DNA of 64,000 nucleotides from positions 267,405 to 331,404 of the forward strand of contig WHVD01000097.1 of NCBI GenBank assembly GCA_015178975.1, written 5' to 3'. This stretch comes from Hysterangium stoloniferum (taxonomy: Eukaryota > Basidiomycota > Agaricomycetes > Hysterangiales > Hysterangiaceae). The first letter of the stretch is position 1, and each line of letters begins with the position of its first letter. The position numbers and the translations under genes are program-made. Shown here piece after piece: positions 24,194 through 35,400 of the stretch. Under the pieces are notes generated by a model, which was not told the origin of the DNA, made no database searches, and saw nothing but the letters and a program-made list of their open reading frames with translations.

Positions 24194-27100
24194 GGACCCT
24201 CTGGGTGGATATTCCAGGATTGGGATTTCAGCATTACACGTCTACGGATGCGTAGGGAATTCAGAAGCCTCAAATCCTATTAAAATCAGGCTGGACACTG
24301 GAGCTGACCTCTCGTTAATCTCGGAGGATTTCTATAAGGAACTAGAGGACCGTCCTAAACTCAAGCAAGGACTCAAGCTGCGCCTCGTACAACTTACCGG
24401 TAATGCCAAAGTATTAGGATACGACAACGTCCCCATTTATCTCGAGGATGACACCGGTATACTCCTTAAATTTACCGCCGAAACGTACGTTGTCCGAGGT
24501 ATGACCGTCCCGATCCTTCTTGGAGAAGACTTTCACGTGAACTATGAGATCGGGACACTGCGAGACCAACCGCTGGGTTCCAGATTGATCTTGCCTGGGA
24601 GAGCAGGATCTATCCCAGCCAGTTCTTCCAAGGAGCCGCAGCCTTTAACCTTTTCGATTAGCAAGATCCCCTTTGAGGAATTAGCCAATGACTTGCCTGA
24701 ATTGACTTCCAAACCAGACAAAGGAGTGCGTACTGAAAGAGTCACACGGGCCTTACAAGATTGTACTATAGAACTGGAATCGGCTCGATTAGTACCAATC
24801 TTTGTAGGAGATCTTATTGGTGACCAATGGATAGTCGAGGGAGTTATCTTGCAGAATGACGATGGGAGTATACTAGCTGCTCCCACCACCACCATCTCTA
24901 GGGAACGTGCCGCGATACCTCTTGCTAATCCCTCTCTGATGCCAAGAATCATCAGATGAGGGGAAACCGTTGGATTAATTCACGACGCGAACAAATGGGC
25001 CCAGACTCCTAGATCTTCGACTGAGAAAGCATCGATGCAGTCAACGGCAACCAAGATTGCCCATCTCGTCGAGAGTCTATCAAAAATAGAAGAGGAGCGT
25101 GTCCTCAATCCTCAATCCTCCGGACTGCCCCCAGAACGGGAACTCACAGACGATTTCGACCCAGCAGGTCCTAAAACGTCAGAGGTTGCCACCACAGAAA
25201 CGTTTCGTGCGGAAGATCTGCATAAGCTGGTTAACTTAGGACCTGACATCCCTACCAATGTCTCCTCCCACTTGGAGTCGGTATTAACTAAGAATGTCCT
25301 AGCCTTTGGAGTAGACGGGCGACTGGGACAAGTGGATGTCAAGGTCAATGTCCCATTGAAAGAGGGCACACAACCTATTTCAATGTCAATGTTCCCAACC
25401 TCCCCAGCTAATAGGAAAGTCATTGATGAACAAATGGATACTTGGTTCCAACAGGGAGTAATTGAACCCTCCAAGAGTCCTTGGGGGGCGCCAGCCTTTG
25501 TCATCTATCACAATGGGAAACCACGAGTAGTGATCGACTATAGAAAGTTGAACAGTCTAACAGTTCCCGACAAATTCCCACTGCCACGCCAGTCGGAAAT
25601 CATGCAAGCGCTTTCGGGCTCCAACATCTTATCTTCCTTCGATGCACTAGCCGGTTTTACCCAACTTGAAATGTTAGAGGAAGACAAGCCGAAGACCACC
25701 TTCAGATCCCATCGAGGACTGTGGCAATTCAGGAGAATGCCCTTTGGACTTCGTAATGGACCTTCTATATTCCAAAGGGTTATGCAAACCGTACTTGCAC
25801 CTTACTTATGGATATTCTGCCTGGTTTATATTGACGACATCGTGATCTTTTCTAAGACATGGGATGATCATCTAGAACATTTAGATCAGGTTTTACAAGC
25901 CATAATTGCTGCGGGAATCACTCTCTCGCCCAAAAAGTGCTATGTGGGGTATAATTCGATTCTACTACTAGGACATAAGGTGTCTAGACTCGGCTTTTCG
26001 ACCCATCAAGAAAAGGTCGCCGCTATATTAGAATTGGCGACGCCCTCTAAGATAGCAGATCTTCAACGTTTTCTAGGAATGGTTCTGTACTTCTCCACGT
26101 ACATACCATTTTACTCCTGGATGGTCGCTCCACTTTTCAACCTCTTGAAGAAAGGAGTTTGTTGGAATTGGGATTCTGAACACACCCGAGCTTTTGAGGA
26201 CATCAAGGTTGCGTTGAGCTCAGCTCCAGTACTCGGACACCCTGCGAGCGGTATGCCTTATCGGTTATACACAGACACTTCGGACTTCGCGCTAGGATGT
26301 TGTCTCCAACAAATACAGAAAATGACGCTTAAAGACCTTAAGGATATGAAAATTTATGCCCAAGCATGAGCAGCCTTCGATCAATCACGAGACATGCCCA
26401 TTTTTGTTACTCGTTATAAAACCAAGGAGCCGGAATTCACCTGGACGGATTCCTGGGCTGCAGATTTTGACGACACCAGTGTCACGGTCGAACACGTTAT
26501 CGCCTATTGGAGCTGTACGCTCAAGAAAGCAGCATGTAACTATTCAGCCACAGAGCGAGAAGCGTTGGCCACTAAAGAAGGATTAGTCCATTTCCAGCCC
26601 TTTATTGAAGGTGAACATATCCATCTGATCACTGACCATGCGGCATTACAATGGGCCAGATCTTACGAGAATACTAATCGTTGACTGGCCGCATGGGGGG
26701 CGGTATATGCTGCATACCCCGGTCTGGAAATCCTACATAGAGCAGGACGAATACATAGCAATGTTGACCCACTGTCCAGACTTCCTCGAGTACTGGACTA
26801 TGTTAGCCCCGTGAGAGACGACCTTTTACTGATCGTAGTGGATTCTTATAACCGGAATGACAATGAGACGTTATGGGAGAACAAACCAGCGGAAAAAGCC
26901 GTCTTTCTCACTCATCACGAGTTAGTTGAACCAGTTGGAACCATGGAAGAGGTCCCCCAAACGAAATGGGACTTGCACAATCTCCCCAGAAACGATGAAA
27001 CTGATGAAGCAAATTTTACTCTCTCGAATCCACAATTGCTTATAGAGATCAACGAAAATTATGCTAAAGAACTTCGCGATGGATACCAGAAGGATCCCGC

Positions 27101-29038
27101 CTTCAGGAATTATTACGCCGCCGATCCCATTTCTCCAAACATGGTAGCCACCCCTTCGCATTATTTTATCAGCAAGAATAAGCTATTGTTCTTTTGAGAT
27201 TCGGACTGGAAAAGTCGAATCTGTGTTCCTAGCAGCATGACGACAACCACACTCAAGCTGATACATGATAATCCTTTCAAAGGAGCTCATGCAGGCAGCC
27301 ACAGGCTCTTTAATCTGATGAAAGACTGTTTCTTCTGGCTGAGGATGTTGCATGACTGTGTGGCGTATGCTCGCAGCTGCGACATATGCCAGAAAACTAA
27401 AATTGATCATTCCACTCGACAAGGAGCTCTTTGACCCGTGGATGTACCCCTAAGGCCGTTTGAGGTTGTCTCGATGGACCTGATTACTGGATTGCCTCCT
27501 TCTACAGAGGGTGTTATTCCACCATCTTCGTCACTGTGGATAAACTCATGCATTTCTTAATCTGTGAACCCACCACTTCAGATCTATCCGCAGAAGGATT
27601 CGCGCGAATCTTCGTGAATAAAGTAGCCGCTCCTTTCGGCCTGCCTTCAAGGATAATCTGTGATCAAGATAAGAGGTGGACCTGTAGTGTGAGGAGTATG
27701 CTTTTACCACAGTTTCATTGTGGTAAAACACTCCTTTTATTTCATTTATATTTTACACATTTTATTTATATTTTTCTATCTTTTATATTCTTCGAATATT
27801 GCATATTTCATTAGTTTGAAGCATTGTGTATACTTGTGGGTGCACTTGGCACCAAATAGAAGGAAGACACACTTTTACCCAGAAACCACCACTCATAAGA
27901 CACTAAACTAGGTCTACTACGAGCGGTGATTAGGGTAACGTGCCGGCTACTACATAAGTAGCATTATCTGAACTATCTAGCATTTCTGGCCTCGAACTGT
28001 AACAGTCAAGGCCTCCACTCGATCCATCGCACTCATCGACTACTGCGTCATCTCGTACTCTCTCTCACACTTCCTCTTATATTGCACCGAATAGGTCAAT
28101 ATTCTTCCTTTCTACTCATTTCTTCGTATATAGAACGGTCAGAACTCATACCACACTTCACATGTAGGTTCTGGAGAGAAGTCTGCAAAGTATACGGAAG
28201 TGCCCTTGCAGTATCCTCGTCCCACCATCCTCAGACCGACGGTCAAACGGAGAACGCTAATGCTATTGTGGAGCAAATGCTCAGAGTGTACTGCACCTCT
28301 TCGAAGGAGGAATGGTCTAAATGGACTCAAGTAGTGGCTCATACCTACAATTCGACAGTTCAAAGCTCGACGAGCTATGCGCCAGCATTTTTGCTGATGG
28401 GCTACTTACCAAGAGGAATGTCTAGCTGTCTAGGAGGGGACGACCCTGTGGTTCCCAGAGAATTATCGGATAGCCCTGTAGCTGACCAATGGATCTTAGA
28501 ATTGGAAAATCACTGACAAGCGGCGCAGGATTCGATTGTGTGAGCACAAGAAACCCAAGCTCGCAGTTACAACAAGAGACAGAGATTAGTGGAAGATATC
28601 TCAGAGGGAGATTATGTTCTGATTAATCCCCATTCTCTCAAGCTCATCGAAGTCAAGGGACCTGGAAGAAAACTTATACAAAGACGGATAGGGCCGTTTG
28701 AGGTCTTGGGAAAGATCAATCCTCAAGTCTTCCGACTCCACATTCCCTCGGAATATCAATTACATCCAGTGATTAATTGAGACCATCTTAAAAAGTACCA
28801 CCTCTCCCCTAAGGAATTCAGATCCAGGGAGCTACTCAAGAACCCTCGAGAACTCAATCGTAACGACGAGGAGTACGAAGTAGAAGCTATAGTAGGGCAC
28901 AAAAAGCATCGAAATCGACTCCTTTTCCAGGTTCGATGGAAAGGATATGGACCGGAGGAGGACACTTGGTTAAACGGCAATGACCTTCGTAATGCTCCCG
29001 CTCTTCTTAGAGCTTACAAGACTATTTATCGAATTTAA
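24194..29038 (+). pseudogene. GYP1 pol: protease, RT, RNase H, integrase, chromodomain
   Basis: Aspartic protease with DTGADLSLIS at 24294-24323. RT with RQSEIMQALSGSN, FRRMPFGLRNGPS and the catalytic YIDD at 25827-25838. RNase H with LYTDTSDFALGC and TDHAALQW. Integrase with an HHCC zinc finger (HDNPFKGAH ... CDICQKTK, about 27259-27407), catalytic core beginning VSMDLITGLP, then ICDQDKRW and HHPQTDGQTENANA. C-terminal chromodomain at about 28865-29030 (VEAIVGHKKHRNRLLFQVRW and KGYGPEEDTW), ending TAA 29036. Stops, all TGA: 24957, 26367, 26682, 27195, 27432, 28514, 28541, 28778; a frameshift lies near 27510. The core is also split by a solo LTR at 27688. Confidence 0.93.
27688..28162 (+). 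mobile_element. Solo LTR, family B, in the integrase core
   Basis: 475 bp, TGTGAGGAGTATGC ... TTCACA, with target duplication TGTAG (27683-27687 and 28163-28167). Removing it plus one TGTAG makes RWTC and RFWREV continuous, as in GYP2. A hairpin (TTTTACCACA / TGTGGTAAAA, with GGAGT / ACTCC outside) sits at 27693-27734. Confidence 0.95.
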
Positions 29039-29128
29039 TGATCATTTCACATCCTTACGATGACAACACTGTTTATCTACTTCTAGCTCTACCCCCCCAC
29101 TTTCTTCCCCTCGGCCTTTCACTTCAAT

Positions 29129-29180
29129 AACCGAGTGGAGCTTGAAATTAATATAAAATACATAAATTCGCTAAAGAAAA
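29129..29180 (+). promoter_or_regulatory. Conserved TATA-bearing spacer upstream of ORF3
   Basis: Between the pol stop (29038) and ORF3 (29233). It reads AACCGAGTGGAG, an AT-rich TATA-like run (TTAATATAAAATA), then ATTCGCTAAAG. The corresponding spacer of GYP2 (59341-59410) has AACCGAGCGGAG, TATATATATAAAAAAG and ATTCGCATAAA in the same order. Conservation of noncoding sequence with a TATA box suggests a promoter for a separate ORF3 transcript (inference). Confidence 0.55.
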
Positions 29181-29232
29181 TTTTATTCCCCCTATCTCTT
29201 CCCTCCACGTCAACCTCTCTACTCAGTACACT

Positions 29233-31707
29233 ATGTCGCAGGAGCAACAACCCAAACCCAAGTTCCCCAACTTCAAAAGAATACCGCGACCTCAACCTAT
29301 TAATACCTCTACCACGCCGTCTCGTACTGAACAAGTCGAGCACTCCACGAGTAATTCTGGAATGCCTTTGCCAATACCCTCCGCTGCGCAGGGCGACATC
29401 GCGGGAATGTCCACCAACTCGGGGAACAGAACAGCCTTTACTCCATACGCTCCTCTTCCCAGACCCTGACTTCCCAATTTTAAAAGAATACCTCGACCTC
29501 AAACTACAGTTCCTTCTGCCCCATCACCTCGAACAGAAACTGTCAAGCACATGGAGGAGACCTCATCGTCCACAAATCCTACGCAGACGGACTCCATTTC
29601 AAAAGCTGCACCATGGTCCTCTAATACTTGGGGGGCTCCCTCGGGAACATGGAGCGAAACCCCACCACCTTCTCGTAGTATTGTCCCTTCTACCGAAGAG
29701 GAAATCAAAAGGAAACAGCAGTCTGAGGCTTTCTCTGCGCAGGTTCAGGAGGAATTGAAAACGCTTAAATGGAAGAGGAGAGAGGAGTACTTGGAAGGAC
29801 AGCAGAGGATGGGGGCTAGGGATAATGTCCCTTCAAGGCGGACACGGCAGGAATGGAGGAGAATGGAAGGGCACGATAATCCTTCAATCATCGCTCCCCC
29901 TTCGGGTCATAAATGGACAGATTTCGCTGAAACGGATTGCAGTGATGGGGGCACGCCATGTGTTCGGAGTGTAGGACAAAAAAGTAGGAAAGGAAAAGAT
30001 GGGGTCACCTTCTACGATTGGGACAAAGTACGAAGGATCAAATTACGAAGCATTGCATTGTGACGTGGAGATGGAGTTGCACTACCTCCCAGACCCCCTT
30101 CACAACGTGGACCTCAGGAATGGACCTACCGGATGGGGCCCGGTGATCTTTCATCTGACTCGGAGGACAACCAATCTCGCTACCCCACCTACGACAGCAA
30201 GTACCTCGGTGCTGACTGCCATGAAGGTTTCCTACTCCATGACAACATTCACTTCTTCATGAGTGATCCTAACCAACGATGAAAGCTACCAACTTCCGTC
30301 AGAGTTTGGAGAGGGTATTGTCCAGCAGACTCTGCGACCCCATCCAGTTCCTCTCATCTCCCTCCACCTCTGCCAGTCTCTTCCGTACCCACATTACAGT
30401 GCTTTACACCCTTTTCCGAGTTACTGGGAAGTCTTGTACCATCCGCCAAGCTGCCTTCTCTTCCCCCTATACCACTACCACTCCCTTCGCAGGACATTCC
30501 CATATATCACCGTCCTCATCCATACCCAAGCCTTCTCCAGCACTGCAGCCAATCTCACCCCTCCGCACGTCACCTGACCTTCTCGTCGCCTCCCACTCTA
30601 CTCCGGTGCCTTTGGTCCCTGCGGTGTCTAACATTCCCCTCACTTCCTTGACAACACGGAGTCCACCACCCGCCTCTCCCTACTCCCCTTGCATTTCTCT
30701 GGGAAGCCCCATTCAGCATCCTAACGATACATTAATGGATATTGATCACCCTATCCCGGAAGTTCTCGCAACGCCTATGGAGGAAGTCCTCAAGACACCT
30801 CTCTCAGCCACAGATGTCTCCAAGGAACCCCCCCCCCGGGCAATGGAAGCCTTCGAGGAGCCTCCCCCCTTAAGCGAAAAAGCAAAAGGGAAACAAAGAA
30901 CTGATACTCAGGCCGATGAGCCCCTTGTCACGGACCCCCCCCCGGCCCACCCCATTTGCAGCCCCCCGCCACAGCCGTCCTCTCCCCTCCACTCTGAGGA
31001 TATGGCTGGCCCCTCCCGTCCCTTCCAGTCAAGTTGGATGCGCGTGTCCATTAATTACCCCTCCGACATCTTCACTGTGGGACGCACATTAACACGACTG
31101 GGACCAACCCTGTGGCACCCCCTTCTTAAAGGGCATATCCAGGGGTATAGCGGGCCTCTCACGTTGTCGGACCGCATGAGTGCATTTTATTTATGCATCA
31201 ACGACCCTAAGGAACAGCTGCATTTAGCGGAGGATATCGAATGGGTGGAACTCTCCATGTTTCGGTCCTTACTTGTCAACTCTTCTTGTGTTCTTCCTGA
31301 CCACACACCAACCCACTCTGCAGTGGACCTCGTTGACTTGTTGGAGCAACTGTTGCCGGATTCGGACACCTCGAGAGGAATCCCCCCTGGGGGAGACATG
31401 AGCTCCACACCGCTCATCACTCCTACCCCACCATCACTACACCCCTCTCATTTCCCATATTACTGATGCTTCCGCTGATCGCGTTTGCACCATAATTCGA
31501 ACGCGCCAGAAGGCCTACGGTCGTTGGGTCTCGTCGATCCAAAAACTGGATGGGTTGACATCCGCCAATGACGCTTTGAGGTGGGAGGACATCGCTCTTT
31601 CCTTTCGTGCCAAGCGTCTCGCCTGGGGCAACGCTATTCTACACCTTGGGGGTTCATCGCAGGATGCATGGGGAGGAGTTCCAAGCATCCTTCGACATCT
31701 TCTTTGA
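29233..31707 (+). pseudogene. GYP1 ORF3, unrecognised protein, broken
   Basis: I do not recognise this protein. From ATG 29233: a Pro/Ser/Thr-rich N-terminus; a basic/acidic stretch with EEIKRKQQSEAF and KRREEYLEGQQRMG; a conserved block HKWTDFAETDCSDGGTPC; KDGVTFYDWDKVRRIKLR; then DCHEGFLLHDNIHFF and VRVWRGY; a long Pro-rich linker with SPYSPCISLGSPIQHP; and a C-terminal globular half (WMRVSINYPSDIFTVGRTL, SMFRSLLVNSSCVLP, VDLVDLLEQLLP) ending WGGVPSILRHLL, TGA 31705-31707. No signal peptide or membrane segment is seen. Stops at 29467, 30061 and 30280 (all TGA), plus frame changes in the Pro-rich linker. Confidence 0.8.
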
Positions 31708-31720
31708 CATAACTCTTCGA

Positions 31721-31732
31721 CCTGGGGGGCAT
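31721..31732 (+). other. GYP1 polypurine tract
   Basis: CCTGGGGGGCAT directly before the 3' LTR. The same G-run (as GTGCCCCCCAG on the plus strand) abuts the 3' LTRs at 32838, 48437, 54460 and 57197. Confidence 0.8.
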
Positions 31733-32358
31733 TGTGAGAGGTATGGCGAAATACACTCAGGAAATATAGTTGGATGAGCTCTTACTATATTTCCTTTATT
31801 ATTTCTATTTTCTCTCTTTTATTATATCTATAATTAGTTCGATGACCTATGTATGTGATACATCGACTCTTGTGGGCACACACACACCAGACTTGTGTAT
31901 TCTAGTGCCCATAGTTTAGAACTCAGACACTTTTTACACCGCAACCACCACTTACCCAGACACCCATTAGTGTCCTGTAAGTTGTGATTGGTGTATTGTC
32001 TCGACCGTCACAGACAGGCTTTAGCTATCTACTCTATCAGAGTGAACTGTACCAGTCGAAACTCAATCCTTATCGCAACTCGTGTGGACCACATCCACGC
32101 TACTCTATTATTCGACTCTCTAATACTCTACTTTACTCTTGAGCAGTCATTCAGAATCGCACTTGACAGTCGATTCTACTTATTCGTTTAGCTCTCTACC
32201 TTATTCTTGATAGCTACTTCCTTCTACCGTATTGAACTAAGTAGTCAATACGTGTTCATTCTGTATTAGACTTCGACAGTCAATACATCTTAGTGTTGTA
32301 CCTAAACGGTCGATATTCCTCGTATATAGAATGGTTAGAACTTCCACTACTCTTCACA
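31733..32358 (+). repeat. GYP1 3' LTR (family A)
   Basis: 626 bp, TGTGAGAGGTATGGCG ... TCTTCACA. Aligns with 19787-20420; differences are mostly C/T or G/A at CpG sites (for example TATGCGGTAC against TATGTGATAC). Followed by GGTTG and immediately by another LTR. Confidence 0.9.
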
Positions 32359-32363
32359 GGTTG

Positions 32364-32838
32364 TGTGAAGAGTGGTGGAAGTTCTGACCGTTCTATATAC
32401 AAAGAAATGAGTAGAAAGGAAGGATATTGACCTATTCGGTGCAATATAAGAGAAAGTGAGAGAAGGAGTACGAGATGACGAAGGAGTCAACGAGTGCGAT
32501 GGTTTGAGTGGAGGCCTCGACTGTTACAGTTCAAGGCCAGAAGTGTTAGATAGTTCAGATATTGCTACCTATGTAGTAGCTGACACGTTACCCTGATCAC
32601 TGCTCATAGTAGACCTAGTTTATGTCTTACGAGTGGTGGTTCTTGGGTTAAAGTGTGTCTGAGTTCTAATTGGTGCTGAGTGCACCCACAAGTATACACA
32701 ATGCTTCGAACTAATGAAATGATGGAATATTCGAAGAATATAAAAGATAGATAAATATGAATAGAATGTGTAAAATATAAATAAAATAAAAGGAGTATTT
32801 TACCACAATGAAACTGTGGTAAAAGCATACTCCTCACA
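32364..32838 (-). repeat. Element 2 3' LTR (family B)
   Basis: 475 bp. The internal side begins GTGCCCCCCAG, the complement of the polypurine tract, showing it is the 3' LTR. Confidence 0.85.
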
Positions 32839-33104
32839 GTGCCCCCCAGTTTGAAGGGATGTGCTATACGAAGTTCTGGAAAGCTTTGGGGATGCCCCCC
32901 AGGTGTCTTGTGTGAAGCCCCCCAAAATGCAAGGTGCCAAGACCCCAGTATTCAAAGAGAGGTTGGTAGGTTTAGGAGCAGTAAGGGAAGATGTCGATGT
33001 GGAAAAAGGGAGGGAAGGGAAGGGAAAAAAATAGATCCATTCTTTTCCTTCAGTCCCTAGTCGAGCACTCTTTCAGTCCTGAAATCCTTTGAACCGCAAA
33101 TGGA
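32839..33104 (-). pseudogene. Element 2 ORF3 tail, decayed
   Basis: Matches the start of GYP2 internal sequence (GTGCCCCCCAGTT, then GAAGGGA and TGCTATAC). On the minus strand it retains traces of the ORF3 C-terminus (LHFGG) but is broken. A purine-rich run follows at 32980-33035. Truncated by the solo LTR. Confidence 0.55.
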
Positions 33105-33109
33105 CCACT

Positions 33110-33831
33110 TGTTACGACCGTGTCGCAACCCTATCGGTCCCGAGGTTATCGCCACTTGTCAATGTTTCAAGTCATCCTCTCGGAAACCATCGGCCCCGAA
33201 GCTGACAAATGTTTTCGCGAAGATCAAACTCCGTTTACACCCACGTCAAAATAACTCGTATTGTCTGGTCAAACTTTGATACGTCCCCTTTATTATGTTG
33301 ATCCGTCCAATCTTATGTTTGGCATATGTCTATCTATATTTGTAGTCCTTGAACTATTTCCTTTTATCGTAATCCCGCTCTCGGTTATCATCGGCCTCCG
33401 AACTAATCATAAACTTCCCGTTCCTAGTCAAGCTTATTGTTAATACCGTGTTCTGCCCTTCTCCCCATTAGTATTTTCCAGATGCCTGTTACTTGTATAT
33501 GAACCCGCTGTAGTTGTAGTCACTAGGCAATCAGAATATCGACTCAGAATACCCTCATACGCCTGTATCAGTCTCATACTAAGAATCCCCCCATCCGCCT
33601 TCGTGTGCGCTCGCCCACTCCCGGTCCCAACCCCTTGGCCCGACGCTCGACTTGTCCTTCGATTCCGATCGGTATCACGCCGAAAGGTACTCATTAGGAT
33701 TAGTCTTCGCCCGCCCGAAATTTAAGGACATCCTACGGATATTTGCGAGGGTGCAGCACATAAGCTGAAGCCAAGTCCTTCCGATCGGTCCCTGTCGGCC
33801 ACCGACATTAGTCAGTTTTCAGTTCTTAACA
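33110..33831 (+). mobile_element. Solo LTR of a distinct family (E)
   Basis: 722 bp, TGTTACGACCGTGTCGC ... GTTCTTAACA with target duplication CCACT (33105-33109 and 33832-33836). A second copy on the minus strand is at 51744-53116. It lacks the 3' terminal block shared by families A, B and C. No internal region of this family is in the window. Confidence 0.93.
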
Positions 33832-33836
33832 CCACT

Positions 33837-34270
33837 CGATAGCCTCCTAGACACTGTCACATTGTTTCCTTCTGGGACATGGGGTGTTCCTCATAGAAGA
33901 TGTCCTGTAGGTGGACAGGCTGTCACATAACTTGTTGGGCAGTGTATCTTGGGATTAGGAGGGTAGGCTATCGTTAGAGTCCATTGGATTCACCTCCTCC
34001 TTAAATGAATGCCGGAGGAGGTTCATGATGCTTCACTGTGGCCAGATCGTGTAAGGCTCGGAGTTAGGATCTTCCCATGCTACTAGTCTATGAGACCTAG
34101 CAGCATACACGATGCTGTGAGCCTTCCTGGCCAGGATGTATACTCTATATCCTATACCGCCCCCCATTTGCGAAATTGTTGTTTCACGGCAATCTTGCAA
34201 ATTAACCATTGTCGTGTACAGTTGGGTTGCAGTCTGTGTTCCCAAAAGGTCTAGCCCATGGCAGGTCTAG
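33837..34270. repeat. Unclassified repeat, partner at 38440-38545
   Basis: About 34140-34215 (CTATATCCTATACCGCCCCC, then GCGAAATTGTTGTTTCACG) resembles 38460-38535 (CTATATCCCCTATACTGCCC, then GCGATATTGTTGTGCCAGA). They look like two copies of the same polypurine/terminal sequence flanking the satellite region. No coding segment recognised. Confidence 0.45.
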
Positions 34271-34669
34271 AAAGTGTCCAGAAATGCTGCAAGTAGGTGG
34301 GCAAGTCCGGAGGAAAAAGAAAAAATCACAAAATCGACTGAGTTCAGTACGATTGTAATAATGAACCCGAATACAGCACTTGAGTTGGGTGTGTATGCAT
34401 TCCTCACTCCAAAATCCCAACACAGGCACATAACCGCTTCTCCTGCCCCCGTCGAGGTCAAATTTGATATCACAAGTCACACCTATCAAAAATGCGTGTC
34501 ATCGCTGTGCCTAATGAAAGCACACGAACTGAAATCAAAAGTCGGGTCACATAGTTCTGTCCAGACGTATCTGATCTAGGTGCTACCCTGCGAGTTATCA
34601 AACCTCTTGCAGCTAGTGAACCACCGACAAAAGTAAAGTGAAGGGGGTGGAGGGGAAAGAGTCCCTGTC

Positions 34670-35400
34670 TGTTGGCGAGACATTGTCAGGGCATGGTGTT
34701 GCACAATTAGAGGGCTACAAGCACATTGACATGTGTGAGAAGCACACTCGTGAATTCGACTGCGAGTGACGAGCACATTGACATGACTCGTGAATTCCAC
34801 TGGAAGTCTGTTTTCATCAGCGAAGTCGTTGAGGTGCAGTGTTGCACGGCTAGTGAGCTACGAGCGCATCGATGCAACTCGCAAACTTGACCGTTGTTGC
34901 ATTGTCACGGATGTTGCACACCTTCCTGACACTCGCACTATGACATCAACCTGGACCGCTGCCGCACCTCGTTGAAAGGTGTGCACTGCACTGAACCCAA
35001 ACCCGAACTTGTGGACACCTTGTTGCAAAGCGTCGCACACCAAACTTGAACCAAACCTGCGCACCTTGTCGAACAATGCTGCATATGATGGATGGGTAAC
35101 CGGGCATTTGTGATGAGTTCCGTGTACCCAGGAGGGGAAAGAACCCGTGTCCATTGGCGAAATACTGTCAGGGCACGGTGTTGCACAGCCAGAGGGCTAC
35201 AGGTGCGTCGACAGGTGTGAGAAGGATGCTCATGAATTTGACTGTGAGCGATGAGTGCATCAACGCAACTCGCAAATTCGACTGCAAACGACGAGTGTGT
35301 TGACATGGCTCATGAACTCCATTAGAAGTCAGATCCATCAGTGAGGTCATTGAGGCATGGTGTTGTGCAGCCCATGAGCTACGAGTGCATTGATGTAGTG
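34670..35400. repeat. Direct duplication of about 0.25 kb, diverged
   Basis: Segments at 34670-34890 and 35140-35390 share the same order of short blocks (TTGGCGA, TGTCAGGGCA, GGTGTTGCACA, AGAGGGCTACA, GTGTGAGAAG, GAGGT). The open frames across them are rich in Cys, His, Arg and Thr and appear to be chance consequences. Confidence 0.55.

Larger units (their letters stand above)
19787..32358 (+). mobile_element. GYP1, Ty3/Gypsy chromovirus with a third ORF
   Basis: 12,572 bp as it stands, about 11.4 kb without the two solo LTRs inside it. Order: 5' LTR (19787-20420), gag, protease, RT, RNase H, integrase with chromodomain, a spacer, ORF3, polypurine tract, 3' LTR (31733-32358). LTRs begin TGTGAGAGG and end CTCTTCACA (family A). 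The left flank is CTGCT and the right flank GGTTG, so no target duplication is visible; recombination or later deletion is likely. All ORFs carry premature stops and at least two frameshifts, so it is dead. The two LTRs differ mainly by transitions at CpG. Confidence 0.9.

Noticed and set aside
29135-29758. 207-codon ORF overlapping the ORF3 start
   Set aside because: Out-of-frame shadow of ORF3 with no conservation in GYP2.
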